Of a DNA stretch of 64,000 nt, positions 10,951-22,645 are shown piece after piece. The stretch spans positions 35,483,540 to 35,547,539 of the forward strand of contig NC_065884.2 in assembly GCF_932274485.2 (NCBI RefSeq). The letters run 5' to 3'. Position 1 is the stretch's first letter; every line of letters begins with the position of its first letter. Below the pieces are notes generated by a model that made no database searches, had not been told where the DNA came from, and worked only from the letters and a program-made list of their open reading frames with translations. Origin of the DNA: Patella vulgata (taxonomy: Eukaryota > Mollusca > Gastropoda > Patellidae). Both the position numbers and the translations under genes were made by a program.

Positions 10951-11989
10951 AAAAAATGATACAATGATTTCACACAACAGGCCAGCTATTAGCCTCTCGA
11001 TTGACAAGAGTTTCATCGCCCTCCATTCATTATAACCAATGTCATCGTGCACTAAAGAATCAACAAATCAGCTTGCTTATCTCTGCTTACCCTAGGCAAA
11101 AAATGCTCATCTTTGAACTCAATCATGACATTGACCTAGTGAACGCCTACACCAAGTTTGAACATTCTAGCTTAATTAGAAGGAGAGTTCTTGTGTTCCA
11201 AAGTCCCGGCCCTTCAAATTGCTTCTATTTTTCATTTTCAATTCAAAATGGTGACCATCACGTGACCGAAATCAAAATTCTGATCCGATAGATTTTTAGG
11301 TATTCCTTCCAGGATTCCGAAAATATGACGCCCGAGTCTGTAAGTAAAATAGCAAAAAAGCCTTTTTGATTTTTCACGTTTAAAGATGGTGGCACTTCCG
11401 GTTCGATCGACAAACTCCATATTTTGTGTACGAATCAGTAATTACTTGTCTAGTATCGAATTTTTTTTTTAGGTCATTCTGACCTATATTTCGACGATTT
11501 TTTTGAAAACTTTGATCCTTAATTTCACCAAGGGGAGATAATTTAGAAAATTTCCAAGGACATCATTGAAGTCGCATTGGCAAGATCTACTAACATTCTA
11601 AATTTCACGAAAATCGCACAACTATTAAAGAAGTTGTCAAATTGGTAATAACTTCCGGTTCGAAATGACAGCGACGAATTTTCGAAATGCCAAAATCCGA
11701 AATTGCAGATTTGAAGTAAATGTTTCAAGATACTCAAAGAAAAAAGAATTAGTAAAATAGGTCAAATAGTCACAAAGTTACAGCATTGTAGGTCAAATGC
11801 ATTTCTTCGTAAAATTCGGTGATTTCGGATTCGTAAAACGTTTTGAAAATATATTTAATCAACAGCCACCACCCATTTTTGAGGGGATAGGTAAAAGTTT
11901 CAGAACGATCCTATGGTTAGATTCTGAGAAATCCGATTTGTGGACAAAACACAAAAAAAAAATAACAATAATAATCTTAACAGAAACAA

Positions 11990-12058
11990 TAAGCTTTCAT
12001 ATGTAATATGAAAGCTTAATAACTAGATCTGCATAGCAGATATCAAAGCTTTCATATA
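11990..12058 (+). repeat. Terminal hairpin module, full form with HP1, HP2, HP3
   Basis: After AATAATAATCTTAACAGAAA and CAATA comes HP1, a perfect 13-bp stem TAAGCTTTCATAT / ATATGAAAGCTTA with loop GTA (11,990-12,018). HP2 is ATCTGC-ATA-GCAGAT (12,027-12,041). HP3 is the near-palindrome ATATCAAAGCTTTCATAT. The left arm of HP1 and the right half of HP3 share AGCTTTCATAT, so the right arm of HP1 could pair with either. Confidence 0.85.
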
Positions 12059-13145
12059 AACTTCAAAAGGGGTTATTAGAATCTATGAATCATCAACCAC
12101 TCTGACGGATGTAGAAAGGAATATATTGTTACTAAATCTGTTGTACTGTTTCTTGTTATGGTAAAGAAAACATGAATACAACTATGAGATTTGTATAGAA
12201 TTGGCATTAATCAATATATTTATTGTTTAATACTACATGTATATTATAGATACAAAGTGAATTAAATGAACCCAATTACATGTACTTTATATAAGCAATG
12301 TTTTTTTATTCATCGTTACTTTGAAATCACATTATTTTCATTGATGATAAAAAGGTTGTATTTGTACCGAATCCAAAAAGTATGTTGTATGACATTGCAT
12401 TATCTGTACCAATTATTTATTTGCAAACCAATATACAATGTTTATTTCTACTCCAATATATTTGTTTCAACCCATGATAGTTTATTCACTCTTCTCACTT
12501 AAATACAAGAATAACACACGATTAAATTACTGAAACAAGTAATGCTGGTAGATTATAATTTGATATTGTATACCATTTACTCTCTGTTAGATAAGGCGAC
12601 GTGGTAATCTGTTAGCTAAACATACATGGAAGTATATGTTAGATAACTACAATTTATGATATATTTTAAACCAAGGAAGTGGCCTTTCTAAAAATAAAAA
12701 AAAATAAAGGAAAATATATTTCATACAATTGTTATACTGTTACTGTTATCGTGAAGAAACATGATTGTTTATTTAATGTTGTTTATGACAAACATGTAAT
12801 CATGTACATTTTTTAAATAAGAACAATTATGCTACATGTATGAATAACTCTCAAAAATTATGTTTTCATCAATCCAAGTATTTTTTTATTTGTATTACTT
12901 GATTTATACTGAATAAAGATTACACAAACATACAAAATGGTGTTGGCTGTGTGACTGAATTCCTCGTTGAGAAGTGGTATCGGGTGTCCCATAGAGAAGA
13001 AGCAAACCCTCCTTGTGATACACTTGTGAACATTTTAAAAGACCCATTTCGCTGTGTTCCAGAAAAATCCCCATTATAGCTAGTGCATTACATGGTTGTT
13101 GTTGGGGGAAAGGTGGGTCTTTTCTATTGGCAATGATTTACTTTT

Positions 13146-13175
13146 TATAGGCCCACATTGAAATGTGGTCGTATA
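13146..13175 (-). repeat. Palindromic end of 150-bp repeat family (antisense)
   Basis: TATAGGCCCACATT-GA-AATGTGGTCGTATA is the antisense form of the 30-base inverted repeat at 52,108-52,137. It is followed by a GTCGTCGCC-rich piece and one antisense repeat unit (GTTAATATCCGATTGACTTT and onward). Copies occur in each tandem unit, near 16,697 and 20,216. Confidence 0.7.
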
Positions 13176-14504
13176 TTGTCGTCGCCCCCCTTTTGCTGTT
13201 AATATCCGATTGACTTTAAATTTATACGCAGTGTTTAAGGTCATAAGACGAAGAAGCCTTTGATTTGCTCTGCCCAGGCAACGTTCCTGTGCTCCGATTG
13301 CCTTCAAATATGCACAGAATGTACCTTGGGATTCTAGCTATCACATATTAAAAATAGAAGAGTGTTGGATTCCGAGAACGTTCAAAATAAATTCAAAACC
13401 CGCCCCCAACAATCAAAGGTTTTTTGCTTAAAAAATTGCCGTATTTTATCGAATTTTTATTGTTCTTGATATCTGAGGATTTTTCTCAATTTAGTATGTG
13501 ATAAATATCATCGCGGCGCAGCCAACCGCTAGAAATTCCAGAGATTTGGACCACCGGAATGATGCCTCAGCAGTCAAAAAAGGTCAAAATAGGCGATTTC
13601 GGTTTCTAGTGTCGATACATCGTTACGGTCATTTTAAAAAATTGTCTTTTAAGGATAATGTGTATAGTACCAGTACCTATCACATACGGAAGAGGCGATA
13701 AAATCTCTTTGCATTTGCAATTTCAAAATTAATTAAAACCAATATTAAATTCCGAAAATCGTTTTTTTGCTAAAACTTTTTTTTTTTTAATCGGTCAAAA
13801 TGGGAGTAAGGCACAGAGTCCGGGGTGGTAATGGGCGTATTGTGTCCAAATTTCATGGTTTTCGGACAATCGGTGCCGGTGTCACGGCGAAATTCCACTT
13901 TTTTCCCCTCATGGAAGCCGTAAATTGACTTGAAGCCAGGGTCCTTGAAGTTGTACAGCTGCACCCGGTGACCGATATTTATTTAACGGGGAATAAGTGA
14001 TAATTCATATTATAGCAGTAAATAATTAAAATATTTCATAGGGATTATAATAATATCTATATCTTGTCTGGGTACAGGGTTAAAACCAATATTAAATTCC
14101 GAAAATCGTTTTTTTGCTAAAACTCTTTTTTTTTAATGGGATCAAAATGGGGGTAAGGCACAGAGTCCGGGGTGGTAATGGACGTATTGTGTCCAAATTT
14201 CATGGTTTTCGGACAATCGGTGCCGGTGTCACGGCGAAATTCCACTTTTTTCCCCTCATGGAAGCCGTAAATTGACTTAGAAAAAAAACGACGAAAGGCA
14301 GGTGACAAGAACAAACGACTTGAACGAATGCAGGTATCACCTTGAAATTTTCAGGGTACCTAGGTACCAACGTGAAAAGTTGCTCGCCGGAATTTAGTAC
14401 TCATGGTACCTTTGGTTCCAGCGTAGCGCATGCGCGAAGTCAAATCCAGCTAAACTCGAAAACAACCTTGTCGGCACGGAAAACATCAAAGGAGAAATTC
14501 GAAT

Positions 14505-17500
14505 AAAAAATGATACAATGATTTCACACAACAGGCCAGCTATTAGCCTCTCGATTGACAAGAGTTTCATCGCCCTCCATTCATTATAACCAATGTCATC
14601 GTGCCCTAAAGAATCAACAAATCAGCTTGCTTATCTCTGCTTACCCTAGGCAAAAAATGCTCATCTTTGAACTCAATCATGACATTGACCTAGTGAACGC
14701 CTACACCAAGTTTGAACATTCTAGCTTAATTAGAAGGAGAGTTCTTGTGTTCCAAAGTCCCGGCCCTTCAAATTGCTTCTATTTTTCATTTTCAATTCAA
14801 AATGGTGACCATCACGTGACCGAAATCAAAATTCTGATCCGATAGATTTTTAGGTATTCCTTCCAGGATTCCGAAAATATGACGACCGAGTCTGTAAGTA
14901 AAATAGCAAAAAAGCCTTTTTGATTTTTCACGTTTAAAGATGGTGGCACTTCCGGTTCGATCGACAAACTCCATATTTTGTGTACGAATCAGTAATTACT
15001 TGTCTAGTATCGAATTTTTTTTTTAGGTCATTCTGACCTATATTTCGACGATTTTTTTGAAAACTTTGATCCTTAATTTCACCAAGGGGAGATAATTTAG
15101 AAAATTTCCAAGGACATCATTGAAGTCGCATTGGCAAGATCTACTAACATTCTAAATTTCACGAAAATCGCACAACTATTAAAGAAGTTGTCAAATTGGT
15201 AATAACTTCCGGTTCGAAATGACAGCGACGAATTTTCGAAATGCCAAAATCCGAAATTGCAGATTTGAAGTAAATGTTTCAAGATACTCAAAGAAAAAAG
15301 AATTAGTAAAATAGGTCAAATAGTCACAGAGTTACAGCATTGTAGGTCAAATGCATTCCTTCGTAAAATTCGGTGATTTCGGATTCGTAAAACGTTTTGA
15401 AAATATATTTAATCAACAGCCACCACCCATTTTTGGGGGGATAGGTAAAAGTTTCAGAACGATCCTATGGTTAGATTCTGAGAAATCCGATTTGTGGACA
15501 AAACACAAAAAAAAAATAACAATAATAATCTTAACAGAAACAATAAGCTTTCATATGTAATATGAAAGCTTAACTAGATCTGCATAGCAGATATCAAAGC
15601 TTTCATATAAACTTCAAAAGGGGTTATTAGAATCTATGAATCATCAACCACTCTGACGGATGTAGAGAGTAATATATTGTTACTAAATCTGTTGTACTGT
15701 TTCTTGTTATGGTAAAGAAAACATGAATACAACTATGAGATTTGTATAGAATTGGCATTAATCAATATATTTATTGTTTAATACTACATGTATATTATAG
15801 ATACAAAGTGAATTAAATGAACCCAATTACATGTACTTTATATAAGCAATGTTTTTTTATTCATCGTTACTTTGAAATCACATTATTTTCATTGATGATA
15901 AAAAGGTTGTATTTGTACCGAATCCAAAAAGTATGTTGTATGACATTGCATTATCTGTACCAATTATTTATTTGCAAACCAATATACAATGTTTATTTCT
16001 ACTCCAATATATTTGTTTCAACCCATGATAGTTTATTCACTCTTCTCACTTAAATACAAGAATAACACACGATTAAATTACTGAAACAAGTAATGCTGGT
16101 AGATTATAATTTGATATTGTATACCATTTACTCTCTGTTAGATAAGGCGACGTGGTAATCTGTTAGATAAACATACATGGAAGTATATGTTAGATAACTA
16201 CAATTTATGATATATTTTAAACCAAGGAAGTGGCCTTTCTAAAAATAAAAAAAAATAAAGGAAAATATATTTCATACAATTGTTATACTGTTACTGTTAT
16301 CGTGAAGAAACATGATTGTTTATTTAATGTTGTTTATGACAAACATGTAATCATGTACATTTTTTAAATAAGAACAATTATGCTACATGTATGAATAACT
16401 CTCAAAAATTATGTTTTCATCAATCCAAGTATTTTTTTATTTGTATTACTTGATTTATACTGAATAAAGATTACACAAACATACAAAATGGTGTTGGCTG
16501 TGTGACTGAATTCCTCGTTGAGAAGTGGTATCGGGTGTCCCATAGAGAAGAAGCAAACCCTCCTTGTGATACACTTGTGAACATTTTAAAAGACCCATTT
16601 CGCTGTGTTCCAGAAAAATCCCCATTATAGCTAGTGCATTACATGGTTGTTGTTGGGGGAAAGGTGGGTCTTTTCTATTGGCAATGATTTACTTTTTATA
16701 GGCCCACATTGAAATGTGGTCGTATATTGTCGTCGCCCCCCTTTTGCTGTTAATATCCGATTGACTTTAAATTTATACGCAGTGTTTAAGGTCATAAGAC
16801 GAAGAAGCCTTTGATTTGCTCTGCCCAGGCAACGTTCCTGTTCTCCGATTGCCTTCAAATATGCACAGAATGTACCTTGGGATTCTAGCTATCACATATT
16901 AAAAATAGAAGAGTGTTGGATTCCGAGAACGTTCAAAATAAATTCAAAACCCGCCCCCAACAATCAAAGGTTTTTTGCTTAAAAAATTGCCGTATTTTAT
17001 CGAATTTTTATTGTTCTTGATATCTGAGGATTTTTCTCAATTTAGTATGTGATAAATATCATCGCGGCGCAGCCAACCGCTAGAAATTCCAGAGATTTGG
17101 ACCACCGGAATGATGCCTCAGCAGTCAAAAAAGGTCAAAATAGGCGATTTCGGTTTCTAGTGTCGATACATCGTTACGGTCATTTTAAAAAATTGTCTTT
17201 TAAGGATAATGTGTATAGTACCAGTACCAGTGCAATTTCAAAATTAATTAAAACCAATATTAAATTCCGAAAATTGTTTTTTTGCTAAAACTTTTTTTTT
17301 TTTAATCGGATCAAAATGGGAGTAAGGCACAGAGTCCGGGGTGGTAATGGGCGTATTGTGTCCAAATTTCATGGTTTTCGGACAATCGGTGCCGGTGTCA
17401 CGGCGAAATTCCACTTTTTTCCCCTCATGGAAGCCGTAAATTGACTTGAAGCCAGGGTCCTTGAAGTTGTACAGCTGCACCCGGTGACCGATATTTATTT

Positions 17501-18022
17501 AACGGGGAATAAGTGATAATTCATATTATAGCAGTAAATAATTAAAATATTTCATAGGGATTATAATAATATCTATATCTTGTCTGGGTACAGGGTTAAA
17601 ACCAATATTAAATTCCGAAAATCGTTTTTTTGCTAAAACTCTTTTTTTTTAATGGGATCAAAATGGGGGTAAGGCACAGAGTCCGGGGTGGTAATGGACG
17701 TATTGTGTCCAAATTTCATGGTTTTCGGACAATCGGTGCCGGTGTCACGGCGAAATTCCACTTTTTTCCCCTCATGGAAGCCGTAAATTGACTTAGAAAA
17801 AAAAAACGACGAAAGGCAGGTGACAAGAACAAACGACTTGAACGAATGCAGGTATCACCTTGAAATTTTCAGGGTACCTAGGTACCAACGTGAAAAGTTG
17901 CTCGCCGGAATTTAGTACTCATGGTACCTTTGGTTCCAGCGTAGCGCATGCGCGAAGTCAAATCCAGCTAAACTCGAAAACAACCTTGTCGGCACGGAAA
18001 ACATCAAAGGAGAAATTCGAAT
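14505..18022 (+). repeat. 3.5-kb tandem array, copy 2 (3,518 bp)
   Basis: Nearly identical to copy 1 over its length. The deletion of 36 bases near 17,229 is shared with copy 3 but not copy 1. The junction at 14,505 cuts the usual continuation GGAGAAATTCGAATTTTTGA after GAATTCGAAT-like text and joins it to AAAAAATGATACAATG, as expected for a tandem duplication. Its hairpin module is at 15,544-15,608. Confidence 0.9.
15544..15608 (+). repeat. Terminal hairpin module in tandem copy 2
   Basis: HP1 at 15,544-15,572 is the same 13-bp stem with loop GTA; CTAGA follows directly at 15,574, then HP2 and HP3. Confidence 0.85.
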
Positions 18023-21000
18023 AAAAAATGATACAATGATTTCACACAACAGGCCAGCTATTAGCCTCTCGATTGACAAGAGTTTCATCGCCCTCCATTC
18101 ATTATAACCAATGTCATCGTGCCCTAAAGAATCAACAAATCAGCTTGCTTATCTCTGCTTACCCTAGGCAAAAAATGCTCATCTTTGAACTCAATCATGA
18201 CATTGACCTAGTGAACGCCTACACCAAGTTTGAACATTCTAGCTTAATTAGAAGGAGAGTTCTTGTGTTCCAAAGTCCCGGCCCTTCAAATTGCTTCTAT
18301 TTTTCATTTTCAATTCAAAATGGTGACCATCACGTGACCGAAATCAAAATTCTGATCCGATAGATTTTTAGGTATTCCTTCCAGGATTCCGAAAATATGA
18401 CGCCCGAGTCTGTAAGTAAAATAGCAAAAAAGCCTTTTTGATTTTTCACGTTTAAAGATGGTGGCACTTCCGGTTCGATCGACAAACTCCATATTTTGTG
18501 TACGAATCAGTAATTACTTGTCTAGTATCGAATTTTTTTTTTAGGTCATTCTGACCTATATTTCGACGATTTTTTTGAAAACTTTGATCCTTAATTTCAC
18601 CAAGGGGAGATAATTTAGAAAATTTCCAAGGACATCATTGAAGTCGCATTGGCAAGATCTACTAACATTCTAAATTTCACGAAAATCGCACAACTATTAA
18701 AGAAGTTGTCAAATTGGTAATAACTTCCGGTTCGAAATGACAGCGACGAATTTTCGAAATGCCAAAATCCGAAATTGCAGATTTGAAGTAAATGTTTCAA
18801 GATACTCAAAGAAAAAAGAATTAGTAAAATAGGTCAAATAGTCACAGAGTTACAGCATTGTAGGTCAAATGCATTCCTTCGTAAAATTCGGTGATTTCGG
18901 ATTCGTAAAACGTTTTGAAAATATATTTAATCAACAGCCACCACCCATTTTTGGGGGGATAGGTAAAAGTTTCAGAACGATCCTATGGTTAGATTCTGAG
19001 AAATCCGATTTGTGGACAAAACACAAAAAAAAAATAACAATAATAATCTTAACAGAAACAATAAGCTTTCATATGTAATATGAAAGCTTAACTAGATCTG
19101 CATAGCAGATATCAAAGCTTTCATATAAACTTCAAAAGGGGTTATTAGAATCTATGAATCATCAACCACTCTGACGGATGTAGAAAGGAATATATTGTTA
19201 CTAAATCTGTTGTACTGTTTCTTGTTATGGTAAAGAAAACATGAATACAACTATGAGATTTGTATAGAATTGGCATTAATCAATATATTTATTGTTTAAT
19301 ACTACATGTATATTATAGATACAAAGTGAATTAAATGAACCCAATTACATGTACTTTATATAAGCAATGTTTTTTTTATTCATCGTTACTTTGAAATCAC
19401 ATTATTTTCATTGATGATAAAAAGGTTGTATTTGTACCGAATCCAAAAAGTATGTTGTATGACATTGCATTATCTGTACCAATTATTTATTTGCAAACCA
19501 ATATACAATGTTTATTTCTACTCCAATATATTTGTTTCAACCCATGATAGTTTATTCACTCTTCTCACTTAAATACAAGAATAACACACGATTAAATTAC
19601 TGAAACAAGTAATGCTGGTAGATTATAATTTGATATTGTATACCATTTACTCTCTGTTAGATAAGGCGACGTGGTAATCTGTTAGATAAACATACATGGA
19701 AGTATATGTTAGATAACTACAATTTATGATATATTTTAAACCAAGGAAGTGGCCTTTCTAAAAATAAAAAAAAAGAAAGGAAAATATATTTCATACAATT
19801 GTTATACTGTTACTGTTATCGTGAAGAAACATGATTGTTTATTTAATGTTGTTTATGACAAACATGTAATCATGTACATTTTTTAAATAAGAACAATTAT
19901 GCTACATGTATGAATAACTCTCAAAAATTATGTTTTCATCAATCCAAGTATTTTTTTATTTGTATTACTTGATTTATACTGAATAAAGATTACACAAACA
20001 TACGAAATGGTGTTGGCTGTGTGACTGAATTCCTCGTTGAGAAGTGGTATCGGGTGTCCCATAGAGAAGAAGCAAACCCTCCTTGTGATACACTTGTGAA
20101 CATTTTAAAAGACCCATTTCGCTGTGTTCCAGAAAAATCCCCATTATAGCTAGTGCATTACATGGTTGTTGTTGGGGGAAAGGTGGGTCTTTTCTATTGG
20201 CAATGATTTACTTTTTATAGGCCCACATTGAAATGTGGTCGTATATTGTCGTCGCCCCCCTTTTGCTGTTAATATCCGATTGACTTTAAATTTATACGCA
20301 GTGTTTAAGGTCATAAGACGAAGAAGCCTTTGATTTGCTCTGCCCAGGCAACGTTCCTGTGCTCCGATTGCCTTCAAATATGCACAGAATGTACCTTGGG
20401 ATTCTAGCTATCACATATTAAAAATAGAAGAGTGTTGGATTCCGAGAACGTTCAAAATAAATTCAAAACCCGCCCCCAACAATCAAAGGTTTTTTGCTTA
20501 AAAAATTGCCGTATTTTATCGAATTTTTATTGTTCTTGATATCTGAGGATTTTTCTCAATTTAGTATGTGATAAATATCATCGCGGCGCAGCCAACCGCT
20601 AGAAATTCCAGAGATTTGGACCACCGGAATGATGCCTCAGCAGTCAAAAAAGGTCAAAATAGGCGATTTCGGTTTCTAGTGTCGATACATCGTTACGGTC
20701 ATTTTAAAAAATTGTCTTTTAAGGATAATGTGTATAGTACCAGTACCAGTGCAATTTCAAAATTAATTAAAACCAATATTAAATTCCGAAAATTGTTTTT
20801 TTGCTAAAACTTTTTTTTTTTTAATCGGATCAAAATGGGAGTAAGGCACAGAGTCCGGGGTGGTAATGGGCGTATTGTGTCCAAATTTCATGGTTTTCGG
20901 ACAATCGGTGCCGGTGTCACGGCGAAATTCCACTTTTTTCCCCTCATGGAAGCCGTAAATTGACTTGAAGCCAGGGTCCTTGAAGTTGTACAGCTGCACC

Positions 21001-21541
21001 CGGTGACCGATATTTATTTAACGGGGAATAAGTGATAATTCATATTATAGCAGTAAATAATTAAAATATTTCATAGGGATTATAATAATATCTATATCTT
21101 GTCTGGGTACAGGGTTAAAACCAATATTAAATTCCGAAAATCGTTTTTTTGCTAAAACTCTTTTTTTTTAATGGGATCAAAATGGGGGTAAGGCACAGAG
21201 TCCGGGGTGGTAATGGACGTATTGTGTCCAAATTTCATGGTTTTCGGACAATCGGTGCCGGTGTCACGGCGAAATTCCACTTTTTTCCCCTCATGGAAGC
21301 CGTAAATTGACTTAGAAAAAAAAAACGACGAAAGGCAGGTGACAAGAACAAACGACTTGAACGAATGCAGGTATCACCTTGAAATTTTCAGGGTACCTAG
21401 GTACCAACGTGAAAAGTTGCTCGCCGGAATTTAGTACTCATGGTACCTTTGGTTCCAGCGTAGCGCATGCGCGAAGTCAAATCCAGCTAAACTCGAAAAC
21501 AACCTTGTCGGCACGGAAAACATCAAAGGAGAAATTCGAAT
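18023..21541 (+). repeat. 3.5-kb tandem array, copy 3 (3,519 bp)
   Basis: Near-identical to copy 2, including the 36-base deletion. Scattered single-base differences (for example in the A-run at about 19,766) show that it is not an exact copy. Hairpin module at 19,062-19,126. Confidence 0.9.
19062..19126 (+). repeat. Terminal hairpin module in tandem copy 3
   Basis: Same HP1-HP2-HP3 arrangement as in copies 1 and 2. Confidence 0.85.
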
Positions 21542-22610
21542 AAAAAATGATACAATGATTTCACACAACAGGCCAGCTATTAGCCTCTCGATTGACAAGA
21601 GTTTCATCGCCCTCCATTCATTATAACCAATGTCATCGTGCCCTAAAGAATCAACAAATCAGCTTGCTTATCTCTGCTTACCCTAGGCAAAAAATGCTCA
21701 TCTTTGAACTCAATCATGACATTGACCTAGTGAACGCCTACACCAAGTTTGAACATTCTAGCTTAATTAGAAGGAGAGTTCTTGTGTTCCAAAGTCCCGG
21801 CCCTTCAAATTGCTTCTATTTTTCATTTTCAATTCAAAATGGTGACCATCACGTGACCGAAATCAAAATTCTGATCCGATAGATTTTTAGGTATTCCTTC
21901 CAGGATTCCGAAAATATGACGCCCGAGTCTGTAAGTAAAATAGCAAAAAAGCCTTTTTGATTTTTCACGTTTAAAGATGGTGGCACTTCCGGTTCGATCG
22001 ACAAACTCCATATTTTGTGTACGAATCAGTAATTACTTGTCTAGTATCGAATTTTTTTTTTAGGTCATTCTGACCTATATTTCGACGATTTTTTTGAAAA
22101 CTTTGATCCTTAATTTCACCAAGGGGAGATAATTTAGAAAATTTCCAAGGACATCATTGAAGTCGCATTGGCAAGATCTACTAACATTCTAAATTTCACG
22201 AAAATCGCACAACTATTAAAGAAGTTGTCAAATTGGTAATAACTTCCGGTTCGAAATGACAGCGACGAATTTTCGAAATGCCAAAATCCGAAATTGCAGA
22301 TTTGAAGTAAATGTTTCAAGATACTCAAAGAAAAAAGAATTAGTAAAATAGGTCAAATAGTCACAGAGTTACAGCATTGTAGGTCAAATGCATTCCTTCG
22401 TAAAATTCGGTGATTTCGGATTCGTAAAACGTTTTGAAAATATATTTAATCAACAGCCACCACCCATTTTTGGGGGGATAGGTAAAAGTTTCAGAACGAT
22501 CCTATGGTTAGATTCTGAGAAATCCGATTTGTGGACAAAACACAAAAAAAAAATAACAATAATAATCTTAACAGAAACAATAAGCTTTCATATGTAATAT
22601 GAAAGCTTAA
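21542..22610 (+). repeat. 3.5-kb tandem array, copy 4 (partial)
   Basis: Identical in type to the first 1.07 kb of the unit, that is, the family B element up to its hairpin module. Similarity to copies 1-3 ends within the module near 22,628, where the next element begins. Confidence 0.88.
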
Positions 22611-22645
22611 CTAGATCTGCATAGCAGATATGAAAGCTTTCATAT
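22581..22645 (+). repeat. Terminal hairpin module with perfect HP3 palindrome
   Basis: HP1 at 22,581-22,609; HP2 ATCTGC-ATA-GCAGAT; HP3 is the perfect 18-base palindrome ATATGAAAGCTTTCATAT at 22,628-22,645. The module is shared by the end of tandem copy 4 and the start of the next element. Confidence 0.85.

Larger units (their letters stand above)
10951..14504 (+). repeat. 3.5-kb tandem array, copy 1 (3,554 bp)
   Basis: From AAAAAATGATACAATG to the same text at 14,505. In order it contains a family B element ending in (AAT)n and hairpins (about 10,951-12,058), an AT-rich stretch of about 1 kb without visible gene (12,060-13,140), an antisense end of the 150-bp repeat family (13,146-13,300), and two copies of the family B middle module (13,300-14,500). 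This copy carries 36 more bases than copies 2 and 3 near 13,665 (CTATCACATACGGAAGAGGC and following), and three extra bases before ACTAGA at 12,019. All open frames inside recur in each copy because the DNA recurs; none has a domain. Confidence 0.9.

Noticed and set aside
11001-11291. 96-codon frame preserved in all four tandem copies (11,001; 14,555; 18,073; 21,592)
   Set aside because: The copies are nearly identical DNA, so conservation carries no information, and the diverged relatives at 26.4 kb and 42.4 kb do not keep the frame.
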